This document shows, piece by piece, positions 7,206 to 13,014 of a stretch of DNA of 17,100 bases (within the stretch, counting starts at the first letter, position 1; each line of letters begins with the position of its first letter). A program made the translations under genes and the position numbers. Below the pieces are notes generated by a model, which ran no database searches, was not told the origin of the DNA, and saw only the letters and a list, made by a program, of their open reading frames with translations. Origin of the DNA: Rickettsiales bacterium (GTDB lineage: Bacteria > Pseudomonadota > Alphaproteobacteria > Rickettsiales > UBA8987). The DNA lies in the NCBI GenBank assembly GCA_020631295.1, contig JAHDHN010000014.1, forward strand, positions 4,326 through 21,425, in the 5' to 3' direction.

Positions 7206-7867
7206 TGGCACTAAATCTTATTCTTTTTGGCCCTCCTGGTGCAGGCAAGGGTACGCAAGCCAAGCAGATTGAGGCAACTTATGGTGCGGTGCAGCTTTCC
7301 ACCGGTGATATGCTGCGTGCAGAGGTGAAGGCAGGCACGGAGCTGGGAAAGCAGGCTGAGGCGATTATGCAGTCGGGCGGTTTGGTGTCTGACGATATTA
7401 TTATTGGCATGATTCAGTCTCGTATTGATAGCGGTGCATGCGATAATGGCTTTTTGCTGGATGGCTTCCCGCGCACCTTGCCGCAAGCAGAAGCTTTGGA
7501 TGTAATGTTGCAGGAAACCAAGCAAACATTGGATGGGGTAATCGAAATTCGTGTGGGTGCAGATGCGTTGGTGGACCGTATTTGTAACCGCTTTTCCTGT
7601 GCACATTGCGGTGCGGGTTATAACAGCAAATTCCAGCCAACCAAAACGCCTGGTCTGTGCGATGTATGTGGCAGTGAAGAATTTATTACCCGTAAAGACG
7701 ATAATGAGGAAACGGTGCGCGCACGTATTGAGACCTATGAAGCGCAAACCAAGCCGATTTTACCGCATTATGATGCAAAAGGCATATTGCATGTGATTGA
7801 TGGCACATTGCCGATTGCAGAGGTGGAGAAAACGTTAAAAGAACTGTTGACTGGACTGAAGAAGTGA
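7205..7867 (+). CDS. adk: Adenylate kinase, zinc-LID long form
   Basis: 220 residues. Adk converts ATP plus AMP to two ADP in the cytoplasm. The P-loop GPPGAGKGTQ lies at about residues 9-18, the AMP-binding STGDMLRAEV near 33, and the DGFPRT motif near 87. The LID carries a C-x2-C-x16-C-x2-C set at residues 132, 135, 152 and 155, the structural zinc site seen in Gram-positive and several alphaproteobacterial enzymes but not in E. coli. The catalytic arginine stretch ETVRARIETYEAQTKP follows. The start overlaps the secY stop by one base. Having adk between secY and rpsM is a common alphaproteobacterial arrangement. Confidence 0.98.
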   Translation: MALNLILFGPPGAGKGTQAKQIEATYGAVQLSTGDMLRAEVKAGTELGKQAEAIMQSGGLVSDDIIIGMIQSRIDSGACDNGFLLDGFPRTLPQAEALDVMLQETKQTLDGVIEIRVGADALVDRICNRFSCAHCGAGYNSKFQPTKTPGLCDVCGSEEFITRKDDNEETVRARIETYEAQTKPILPHYDAKGILHVIDGTLPIAEVEKTLKELLTGLKK

Positions 7868-7872
7868 TTATG

Positions 7873-7901
7873 TTGCACGTCCATTTTTGGATAGCGATTA
7901 A
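7873..7901 (+). promoter_or_regulatory. Possible sigma-70-type promoter before rpsM
   Basis: TTGCAC (7873-7878) and GATTAA (7896-7901) are separated by 17 bases in the 61-base adk-rpsM gap. The -35 box is good and the -10 box matches only three of six consensus positions. It could give the alpha-operon genes extra transcription, but read-through from upstream would also suffice. Confidence 0.3.
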
Positions 7902-7928
7902 GCAAAGAATTAAAGAATAGGATAAGAA

Positions 7929-8297
7929 ATGGCCCGTATTGCTGGTGTAAATATTCCGACGAAGAAGCGCATTGATATTGCCTTAACCTATATTTTTGGG
8001 ATTGGTAAAACGCGCTCTGTGAAGATTTGTAACGACACGAAGATCCCGCTGGAAAAGCGTGTGTATGATCTGAGTGATGATGAAGTGATCAAATTGCGCG
8101 AATATATTGATGCACATTACATGGTAGAGGGTGATTTGCGCCGTGAAGTATCTACCAATATCAAACAGAAAATGGATCTAGGTTCATATCAGGGCTTGCG
8201 CCACCGTCGTAAGCTGCCTGTGCATGGTCAGCGTACGCACACAAATGCGCGTACACGCAAGGGTAAGGCCGTGCCAATTGCTGGTAAGAAGAAATAA
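7929..8297 (+). CDS. rpsM: 30S ribosomal protein S13 (uS13)
   Basis: 122 residues, normal length. S13 lies in the small-subunit head, contacts P-site tRNA with its C-terminal tail and forms intersubunit bridges with L5. The N-terminal [20 protein letters not shown], the helix-two-turn-helix [11 protein letters not shown], and the tail [20 protein letters not shown] followed by NARTRKGKA are family signatures. AGGATAAGAA precedes the ATG. This is the first gene of the alpha-operon part; rpmJ, often found just before it in Gammaproteobacteria, is absent here as usual for Alphaproteobacteria. Confidence 0.98.
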   Translation: MARIAGVNIPTKKRIDIALTYIFGIGKTRSVKICNDTKIPLEKRVYDLSDDEVIKLREYIDAHYMVEGDLRREVSTNIKQKMDLGSYQGLRHRRKLPVHGQRTHTNARTRKGKAVPIAGKKK

Positions 8298-8306
8298 GGG
8301 ATAGTT

Positions 8307-8687
8307 ATGGCAACTGCAGCGAAAAAGAAGCAAAAGAAAAATGTAGCACGTGCAATCTGCACCGTGAACGCTACATTTAACAATACCATCGTAACCTTTG
8401 CTGATACGCAAGGCAATGTGTTGAGCTGGTCTACTTCAGGTAAGTGTGGCTTTAAAGGCTCACGTAAATCTACGCCTTATGCCGCGCAGATTGCAGCCGA
8501 AGAAGCAGCAAATAAAGCCAAAGACCACGGTGTAGTATCTGTGGAAGTGAATGTGAAGGGGCCAGGTTCTGGCCGTGAATCTTCACTGCGTGCCATTCAA
8601 GCGGCCGGTATTAATGTGACATCTATTCGTGATATCACGCCTATTCCGCATAACGGATGCCGCCCTCGCAAGCGTCGTCGCGTATAA
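8307..8687 (+). CDS. rpsK: 30S ribosomal protein S11 (uS11)
   Basis: 126 residues, typical. S11 sits on the small-subunit platform near the E-site mRNA. Seen in order are a Lys-rich N-terminus, the conserved core [56 protein letters not shown], and the C-terminal [18 protein letters not shown], which is almost invariant across bacteria. The gene starts nine bases after rpsM. rpsD, which follows rpsK in Gammaproteobacteria, is missing here and rpoA comes next, again the alphaproteobacterial order. Confidence 0.98.
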   Translation: MATAAKKKQKKNVARAICTVNATFNNTIVTFADTQGNVLSWSTSGKCGFKGSRKSTPYAAQIAAEEAANKAKDHGVVSVEVNVKGPGSGRESSLRAIQAAGINVTSIRDITPIPHNGCRPRKRRRV

Positions 8688-8722
8688 TAACAAGTATAGT
8701 TTGAGTCATAAGGAATAAAAGC

Positions 8723-9745
8723 ATGTCTGCATTGATTGCCAATAACTGGAAAGAACTTATCAAGCCTGCTCGTATTGATGTAGATACGGACACCAAGCTG
8801 TTTAAGGGCGAAATTGAAGTAGAGCCGCTAGAGCGTGGTTTTGGTTTAACATTGGGTAATGCGCTGCGTCGTGTGTTGCTTTCTTCACTGCAAGGTGCGG
8901 CGGTAACGTCTATTAAAGTAAACACGGCACTGCATGAGTTTTCTTCTATTGAAGGTGTGCGCGAAGATTTGACGGATGTGATTTTGAGCATCAAATCATT
9001 GGCACTGAAAGCCAATAAAGAAGGCCGTTCTAAAGCCAGCATTAAAGTAAAAGGCCCTGCTACGGTAACTGCTGCGGATATCGCTGTAAGCGCTGATGTA
9101 GAAGTGGTGAGCAAAGATGCGGTGATCTGCACCGTAGAGAAGGGTGCTACGTTGGATATGGAGCTTACCATTGAAACAGGCAAAGGCTATGTACCTGCTA
9201 CGCAGAATAAGCGTGAAGAAGATGCGATTGGTGTGATTGCGATCGATGCGATTTACAGCCCTGTGCGTAAAGTAAGCTACAAGGTGGAAGATGCGCGTGT
9301 AGGCCAAGTAACGGACTATGATAAGCTTATCTTGCAAGTGGAAACAGACGGTTCTGTAATGCCAGAAGATGCGGTGGCCTTCGCTGCGCGCATTTTGCAA
9401 GAGCAGTTGCAATTCTTCATCAACTTCGAAGAAGTGGAAGAGAAAAAAGAAGAGCCAGAAGAAACATTGCCATTCTCCAAGCATCTGCTGAAAAAGGTAG
9501 ACGAGTTGGAATTGTCTGTACGTTCTGCCAACTGCCTGAAAAACGACAATATCGTATATATCGGTGATTTGGTGCGTAAGACAGAAGGCGAAATGCTAAA
9601 AACACCAAACTTTGGCCGTAAGTCTCTAAATGAGATTAAAGAAGTATTGGGTGAGATGGAGCTGCGCTTCGGTATGGAGATCGACAGCTGGCCACCAGAG
9701 AATATTGAAGAGCTGTCTAAGCGCTTTGAAGACCCGTATAATTAA
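8723..9745 (+). CDS. rpoA: DNA-directed RNA polymerase subunit alpha
   Basis: 340 residues, the standard length. The N-terminal domain (about 1-235) dimerises and starts polymerase assembly; [20 protein letters not shown] at about residues 40-59 is its hallmark. A Glu/Lys-rich linker at about 235-252 ([12 protein letters not shown]) leads to the C-terminal domain, which contacts UP-element DNA and activators. That domain keeps [15 protein letters not shown] with Arg267, equivalent to the DNA-contacting Arg265 of E. coli, and [22 protein letters not shown] about 10 bases before the ATG is the ribosome binding site. The gene lies 35 bases after rpsK and 40 before rplQ. Confidence 0.99.
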   Translation: MSALIANNWKELIKPARIDVDTDTKLFKGEIEVEPLERGFGLTLGNALRRVLLSSLQGAAVTSIKVNTALHEFSSIEGVREDLTDVILSIKSLALKANKEGRSKASIKVKGPATVTAADIAVSADVEVVSKDAVICTVEKGATLDMELTIETGKGYVPATQNKREEDAIGVIAIDAIYSPVRKVSYKVEDARVGQVTDYDKLILQVETDGSVMPEDAVAFAARILQEQLQFFINFEEVEEKKEEPEETLPFSKHLLKKVDELELSVRSANCLKNDNIVYIGDLVRKTEGEMLKTPNFGRKSLNEIKEVLGEMELRFGMEIDSWPPENIEELSKRFEDPYN

Positions 9746-9785
9746 TTGACTATGATTGCGCCGATAAAGCGCCAGGAGATACGCT

Positions 9786-10217
9786 ATGCGTCATAATATT
9801 AAAGGTAGAAAATTAAACCGCGATTCTGCACACCGCAAGGCGTTGCTGGCTAATCTAGCAAAGTCATTGGTAACGCATGAGCAGTTGCGTACCACCTTGC
9901 CAAAAGCAAAAGAGCTGAAGCCTTATGCGGATAAGCTGATTACACTTGCGAAGCGTGACAGCTTGCACACGCGTCGTCAGGCGTTTGCCATTTTGCAAGA
10001 TAAAGGCTTGGTAGCAAAATTGTTCGACACATTGGGCGCGCGCTACAAAGAGCGCAATGGTGGTTACACGCGTGTGTTGAAAAACGGGTTCCGCTTTGGT
10101 GATTCTGCGCCGATGGCGATTATTGAATTCGTGGACCGCGATATTAACGCCAAAGGTAAAGAAGACCGTGCACGCATAGCTGCAGAAATCGACGCCTTCG
10201 AAGCAGCTGAGGCTTAA
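9786..10217 (+). CDS. rplQ: 50S ribosomal protein L17 (bL17)
   Basis: 143 residues, near the usual alphaproteobacterial length. L17 is a bacteria-specific large-subunit protein near the tunnel exit. The N-terminus [20 protein letters not shown] is the strict family signature, followed by [20 protein letters not shown] and, later, [20 protein letters not shown] and [10 protein letters not shown]. The C-terminus is an Ala/Glu-rich helix. AGGAG 8 bases before the ATG is a strong ribosome binding site. It is the last gene of the ribosomal block; a 266-base gap full of dyads separates it from pal. Confidence 0.98.
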   Translation: MRHNIKGRKLNRDSAHRKALLANLAKSLVTHEQLRTTLPKAKELKPYADKLITLAKRDSLHTRRQAFAILQDKGLVAKLFDTLGARYKERNGGYTRVLKNGFRFGDSAPMAIIEFVDRDINAKGKEDRARIAAEIDAFEAAEA

Positions 10218-10221
10218 TCTT

Positions 10222-10249
10222 AGCGTCTAACTTGGGCGTTTCTTTCATT
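10222..10249 (+). terminator. Weak possible terminator after rplQ
   Basis: AGCGTC (10222-10227) can pair with GGCGTT (10235-10240) across a 7-base loop, using two G-U pairs, and is followed by the T-rich TCTTTCATT. The stem is short and the T-run is broken, so it may at best give partial termination of the ribosomal transcript. Confidence 0.25.
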
Positions 10250-10267
10250 ACTCTGCACAATTAACAG

Positions 10268-10295
10268 TTGCAAACCACTCGCAATGTCCTATTTT
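10268..10295 (+). promoter_or_regulatory. Weak possible promoter in the rplQ-pal gap
   Basis: TTGCAA (10268-10273), a 16-base spacer and TATTTT (10290-10295) form a loose sigma-70-type match upstream of pal. Pal probably needs its own promoter given the hairpins in front of it. This match is poor and could be chance. Confidence 0.2.
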
Positions 10296-10317
10296 CTGCA
10301 TAGAGCCTTTATGCAGA
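10295..10317. repeat. Hairpin 1 of the rplQ-pal gap
   Basis: TCTGCATA (10295-10302) and TATGCAGA (10310-10317) form an 8-pair perfect stem with a 7-base loop. No T-run follows, so it is not a standard terminator. It is the first of four dyads in this gap. Confidence 0.6.
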
Positions 10318-10329
10318 GGTTCTCGTAAT

Positions 10330-10364
10330 ATAGCATTTTCGAAACTTACCAACGAAAATGCTAT
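10330..10364. repeat. Hairpin 2 of the rplQ-pal gap, perfect 12-pair stem
   Basis: ATAGCATTTTCG (10330-10341) is matched exactly by CGAAAATGCTAT (10353-10364) across an 11-base loop. Neither strand has a T-run after the stem, so a simple intrinsic terminator is unlikely. It could be a transcript-stabilising structure, half of a repeat unit with the next hairpin, or a protein-binding dyad. Confidence 0.7.
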
Positions 10365-10365
10365 G

Positions 10366-10406
10366 AAAATCAAGCAGCGAGTGTAACGAGCGAATGCCTT
10401 GATTTT
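10366..10406. terminator. Hairpin 3 of the rplQ-pal gap, A-tract/T-tract stem, possible bidirectional terminator
   Basis: AAAATCAAG (10366-10374) pairs with CTTGATTTT (10398-10406). Pairing goes on inward through CA (10375-10376) and TG (10395-10396) if one C is bulged. The A-run on the 5' arm and T-run on the 3' arm fit a bidirectional terminator, though the stem is poor in G+C and the T-run has only four bases. It begins two bases after hairpin 2. Confidence 0.4.
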
Positions 10407-10428
10407 GCGCCGCGATGAGCGGGCGGAC

Positions 10429-10456
10429 AATTTTATTGATAACAATCAATAAAATT
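10429..10456. promoter_or_regulatory. Hairpin 4, perfect 12-pair AT-rich palindrome just upstream of pal
   Basis: AATTTTATTGAT (10429-10440) is matched exactly by ATCAATAAAATT (10445-10456) around AACA. It ends 27 bases before the pal ATG and 17 before its ribosome binding site. There is no T-run after it on either strand. A perfect AT-rich dyad at this distance suits a transcription-factor operator or a 5'-UTR stem controlling pal; which of these is inference. Confidence 0.45.
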
Positions 10457-10483
10457 AAAAAACACTGTAAATTGGAGTATATT

Positions 10484-10999
10484 ATGCGTTATTTGCTTTC
10501 CGTATGTTTGGTATTATCAGTCGCTGCCTGTACCTCATCTGAGGACCGTCGTTTGGGTGAGATAGAGCCGCCTGTTTTTATTGAAAAGCCAATCAAAGAA
10601 GCAACGCCTGTGGTGGATGCACAGCCTGTGCCTGATGTACCACCGGCCACACAAGCCGCCTTGCAGGAGCAAATTGGTGACCGTGTGTTCTTTGATCTGG
10701 ATAGCACCACGCTGGACGAGCAGGATATTGGTATTTTACGCCGCCAGGCACAATGGTTATCTGCGCATCCGCAGCTTTCTGTGGTGATTGAAGGCCATGC
10801 TGATGAGCGTGGCACGCGTGAATATAACTTAGCGCTGGGTGAGCGCCGCGCGCAAGCGGTGAAGAACTTCCTGGCAAGTGTAGGCATTAATCCGCGCCGT
10901 ATCAGCACCATTTCATACGGTAAAGAGCGCCCTGAGTTTTTGGGCTCTAACCAGCGTGCATGGGGCCTAAACCGCCGAGGTGTAACGGTTGTTCGCTAA
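10484..10999 (+). CDS. pal: Peptidoglycan-associated lipoprotein Pal
   Basis: 171 residues from ATG 10484. Pal is an outer-membrane lipoprotein that binds peptidoglycan and works with TolB and TolQRA in outer-membrane constriction during division. The N-terminus is a lipoprotein signal peptide with the lipobox V-A-A-C (Cys16). A Pro-rich linker follows, then the OmpA-like domain with FFDLDSTTLDEQ near residue 69 and the peptidoglycan-binding GHADERGTREYNLALGERRA at 104-123. It ends WGLNRRGVTVV. An upstream in-frame ATG at 10415 was set aside because it would bury the signal peptide; GGAG at 10474-10477 supports 10484. tolB, usually next to pal, is not upstream; rplQ is. cpoB overlaps its 3' end. 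Confidence 0.96.
   Translation: MRYLLSVCLVLSVAACTSSEDRRLGEIEPPVFIEKPIKEATPVVDAQPVPDVPPATQAALQEQIGDRVFFDLDSTTLDEQDIGILRRQAQWLSAHPQLSVVIEGHADERGTREYNLALGERRAQAVKNFLASVGINPRRISTISYGKERPEFLGSNQRAWGLNRRGVTVVR
10977..10981 (+). promoter_or_regulatory. Shine-Dalgarno site that fixes the TTG start of cpoB
   Basis: GAGGT inside the end of pal lies 7 bases before TTG 10989. The tempting ATG at 10999 is in another frame and stops within ten codons. TTG codons at 11010 and 11013 have no such site before them. Confidence 0.6.
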
Positions 11000-11849
11000 T
11001 GTTTCCCTATTGTTGCGCAGCTGTTTGATTGCTCTTCTTTGCGCAGCGGCTGTTGTGCAGGCCAAGCCTAGTACTAAGGAGCGTGTGCGTACGTTAGAGG
11101 CGGTGGTGGCGCAATTGCAGGGTGAGCTTGCAACTCTGCAGCGCGGCCAAGCACAAACACAGCAAACCATTCAACACACAGCAGACCAACAGCTGCGTAT
11201 GGTGAGCGCGCAGGAGGAGCAGCGTGCCTTAGCTGGGCGTATTGAAGAGCTGGAGCATCGCGTGAGCACGCTGGACGCTAATATCAACACGGTGCTGTCA
11301 GAGTTGCTCAAGCGTGTGGAGATGCTGGAATCGGGGCAATCATCCTTGCAGCAAAGTCAGTCTAATCTCAAGCAATCGCAATCATCGCTGAGCAATAAGG
11401 TGAAAGAGGCAACAACGCCAAAGCCAGAGCCAAAAGAGGCGTTGGTGTATAATTCTGCCGAAGAGCTTTATGATCTGGGTTATTCTGCCGTGCGCAGTAA
11501 GCAATTTGATCAAGCCAAAGAGGCTTTTTCTACCTTTATTTCTACCTACGCTTCGCATCAGCTGATTGGCAATGCCTATTATTGGTTGGCTGAAAGTCAC
11601 TATGCGAAAGGGGATTATACCAGCGCAGCAGGCTATTTTTTGGAAGGCTATAGCAAGCAGCCCACCGGCCTAAAGGCATCGGATAATTTGTTGAAATTAG
11701 CGCTGAGTTTAGGCGCGCAAGGCAAGAAAGATGAGGCCTGCGTGACACTGCAGAAGCTTGACGCTGATTTTTCCAGCCTGACGATTGCGATTAAGAACCG
11801 TATGGAGCAGGCCGAAGCAGAATATGGCTGCGGTGCCAACGCCGGTTAG
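10989..11849 (+). CDS. cpoB: Cell division coordinator CpoB (YbgF), periplasmic coiled-coil/TPR protein of the Tol-Pal system
   Basis: 286 residues from a TTG start that overlaps pal by 11 bases. In E. coli CpoB (YbgF) links peptidoglycan synthesis (PBP1B) to Tol-driven outer-membrane constriction. Residues 1-25 form a signal peptide with cleavage expected after VVQA. Residues about 30-130 are coiled-coil, with heptad-like repeats and Gln/Ser-rich copies (SSLQQSQSNLKQSQSSL). From about 157 the TPR domain begins (ELYDLGYSAVRSKQFDQAKE) and continues with GNAYYWLAESHYAKGDYTSA and a third repeat. This domain order defines the family. Shorter TTG starts at 11010 or 11013 would still leave a signal peptide. 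Confidence 0.92.
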   Translation: MFANVSLLLRSCLIALLCAAAVVQAKPSTKERVRTLEAVVAQLQGELATLQRGQAQTQQTIQHTADQQLRMVSAQEEQRALAGRIEELEHRVSTLDANINTVLSELLKRVEMLESGQSSLQQSQSNLKQSQSSLSNKVKEATTPKPEPKEALVYNSAEELYDLGYSAVRSKQFDQAKEAFSTFISTYASHQLIGNAYYWLAESHYAKGDYTSAAGYFLEGYSKQPTGLKASDNLLKLALSLGAQGKKDEACVTLQKLDADFSSLTIAIKNRMEQAEAEYGCGANAG

Positions 11850-11866
11850 AAAAACTCTTTATTGCA

Positions 11867-11897
11867 ATCCCTGACAAGCGAAGCGCAGATCGGGGAT
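11867..11897. repeat. Palindromic element in the cpoB-tilS gap
   Basis: ATCCCTGA (11867-11874) pairs with TCGGGGAT (11890-11897) with a single G-U pair, and inside it GCG (11878-11880) can pair with CGC (11884-11886). The core resembles ATCCCCGA/TCGGGGAT palindromes that I recall from alphaproteobacterial intergenic regions; this is memory, not a search. It does not have a terminator-like T-run. It may be a dispersed repeat. Confidence 0.45.
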
Positions 11898-11934
11898 CCA
11901 GGGTTAACAAGCACTATCTCTCGTTTCGCCCTAG

Positions 11935-11954
11935 GCCCTCGCTTTCGCAAGGGC
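11935..11954 (+). terminator. Short hairpin before tilS, possible weak terminator
   Basis: GCCCT (11935-11939) pairs with AGGGC (11950-11954), and two more pairs form inside beyond one mismatch. Only TT follows, so termination would be weak. It ends 20 bases before the tilS ATG and may instead hinder or shape ribosome binding, since no Shine-Dalgarno site is visible there. Confidence 0.3.
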
Positions 11955-11974
11955 TTCATGTTAGTAACAGCATA

Positions 11975-12991
11975 ATGCTACAAAGAAGTTTACATAACGC
12001 ATTCGAATATTCCCTAGAAAAAGTAGGCCTGTGGGAGCAGTGCCCGCATGTGGCAGTTGCGGTGTCTGGCGGGGCAGATTCTTTGGCGCTGCTGTTGTTG
12101 ATGCAAGAATGGGCAGAAACACAACAGGGTAGCATCACGGCACTCACGGTGAATCATGGGCTGCGGGCAGAAGCAGCAAAAGAAGCAGCCTATGTGGCAG
12201 AGATTTGTGCAGCACGTGATATTGAACATCACACGCTTACACCAAATGCCACGCCACCAGAGGGCAATATTCAGGCCTGGGCACGTGTGTTGCGTTATGA
12301 TGCAATGACGGAATATTGTGCTGCACATGGCATTGTGCATTTGGTGGTCGGGCACCATGCAGATGACCAGGCGGAGACCTATGTGATGCGCAAGCAACGC
12401 GGCAGTGTGGGTGGCTTGGCATCCATGGCGTTGGAAAGCAGCTGGAACGGCGTGCGGCTATTGCGGCCGCTGCTGCAGGTGCAAAAGGCCACATTGCAGG
12501 CATTTGTGCTGCAGGCGGGAATTGAGCCAGTGCAGGATCCCAGCAATGAAGATGCGCGTTATGACCGTGTGAAATTGCGCCAGCAGTCAGAGCAGGAGAT
12601 TGTGACTGATGCGATGTTAGCTGAAGCAGCAGCGTTACGCATAGAGCAAGAGAAAAACATTGTGCAGCTTTTGCAGAATTATGTGTTACTTTCACCTGCA
12701 GGCGGTGCGGAGATACATAGCGCATTGTTGCGTCAAGAAGATGCATTATTGGCAACCGCATGTTTGTTGCGTGTGCTGCGTACTATAGGGAATCCACAGA
12801 AAGAGCCACGTTTTGCAAATGTACAGCAGCTATTTTTGCAACTGCAGCAAGGGCAAAAAAAGGCCACATTGCATGGCTGTGTGATAGAGCAAGATGCAGA
12901 AAAAGACATAGTGTATATTGCGCCTGAGAAGCTGCAATATCCCCCGGCAAAACCGCTTGCGGGCATCCCGTGGGGTTGTTATGTTGTGTAA
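11975..12991 (+). CDS. tilS: tRNA(Ile)-lysidine synthetase TilS, short form
   Basis: 338 residues; E. coli TilS has about 430. TilS uses ATP to attach lysine to C34 of tRNA-Ile2 so that it reads AUA instead of AUG, an essential cytoplasmic reaction. The PP-loop SGGADS lies at residues 31-36, GHHADDQAET at 126-135, and the family stretch QDPSNEDARYDRVKLR near 187-202. The N-terminal catalytic domain is thus complete. The C-terminal part is short, ending soon after an Arg-Phe-rich region, and I see no clear TilS_C domain. No Shine-Dalgarno site precedes the ATG and no alternative start exists upstream in frame. ftsH begins 23 bases after the stop. The pairing tilS-ftsH is widely conserved. Confidence 0.93.
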   Translation: MLQRSLHNAFEYSLEKVGLWEQCPHVAVAVSGGADSLALLLLMQEWAETQQGSITALTVNHGLRAEAAKEAAYVAEICAARDIEHHTLTPNATPPEGNIQAWARVLRYDAMTEYCAAHGIVHLVVGHHADDQAETYVMRKQRGSVGGLASMALESSWNGVRLLRPLLQVQKATLQAFVLQAGIEPVQDPSNEDARYDRVKLRQQSEQEIVTDAMLAEAAALRIEQEKNIVQLLQNYVLLSPAGGAEIHSALLRQEDALLATACLLRVLRTIGNPQKEPRFANVQQLFLQLQQGQKKATLHGCVIEQDAEKDIVYIAPEKLQYPPAKPLAGIPWGCYVV

Positions 12992-13003
12992 ACACAAACA
13001 GAT

Positions 13004-13008
13004 GGAAG
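13004..13008 (+). promoter_or_regulatory. Shine-Dalgarno site that fixes the GTG start of ftsH
   Basis: GGAAG lies 6 bases before GTG 13015, which yields a protein beginning with a typical short N-terminus and membrane segment. The in-frame GTG at 12970, inside tilS, has no such site and would add 15 atypical residues. Confidence 0.65.
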
Positions 13009-13014
13009 ACACCC

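Noticed and set aside
9758..9774. GCGC/GCGC mini-hairpin between rpoA and rplQ
   Set aside because: Only four pairs and no T-run; not distinguishable from chance.
10429..10456. Reading the pal-upstream palindrome as a Fur box
   Set aside because: It has an AT-rich dyad like Fur sites but does not match the GATAATGATAATCATTATC consensus well enough to name the regulator.
10415..10483. Upstream in-frame ATG that would lengthen Pal by 23 residues
   Set aside because: It would place a charged extension before the lipoprotein signal peptide and run through the perfect palindrome. The ATG at 10484 has a good ribosome binding site.
12970..13014. Upstream GTG start for ftsH inside tilS
   Set aside because: It adds 15 residues unlike any FtsH N-terminus. 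GTG 13015 has a well-spaced GGAAG.
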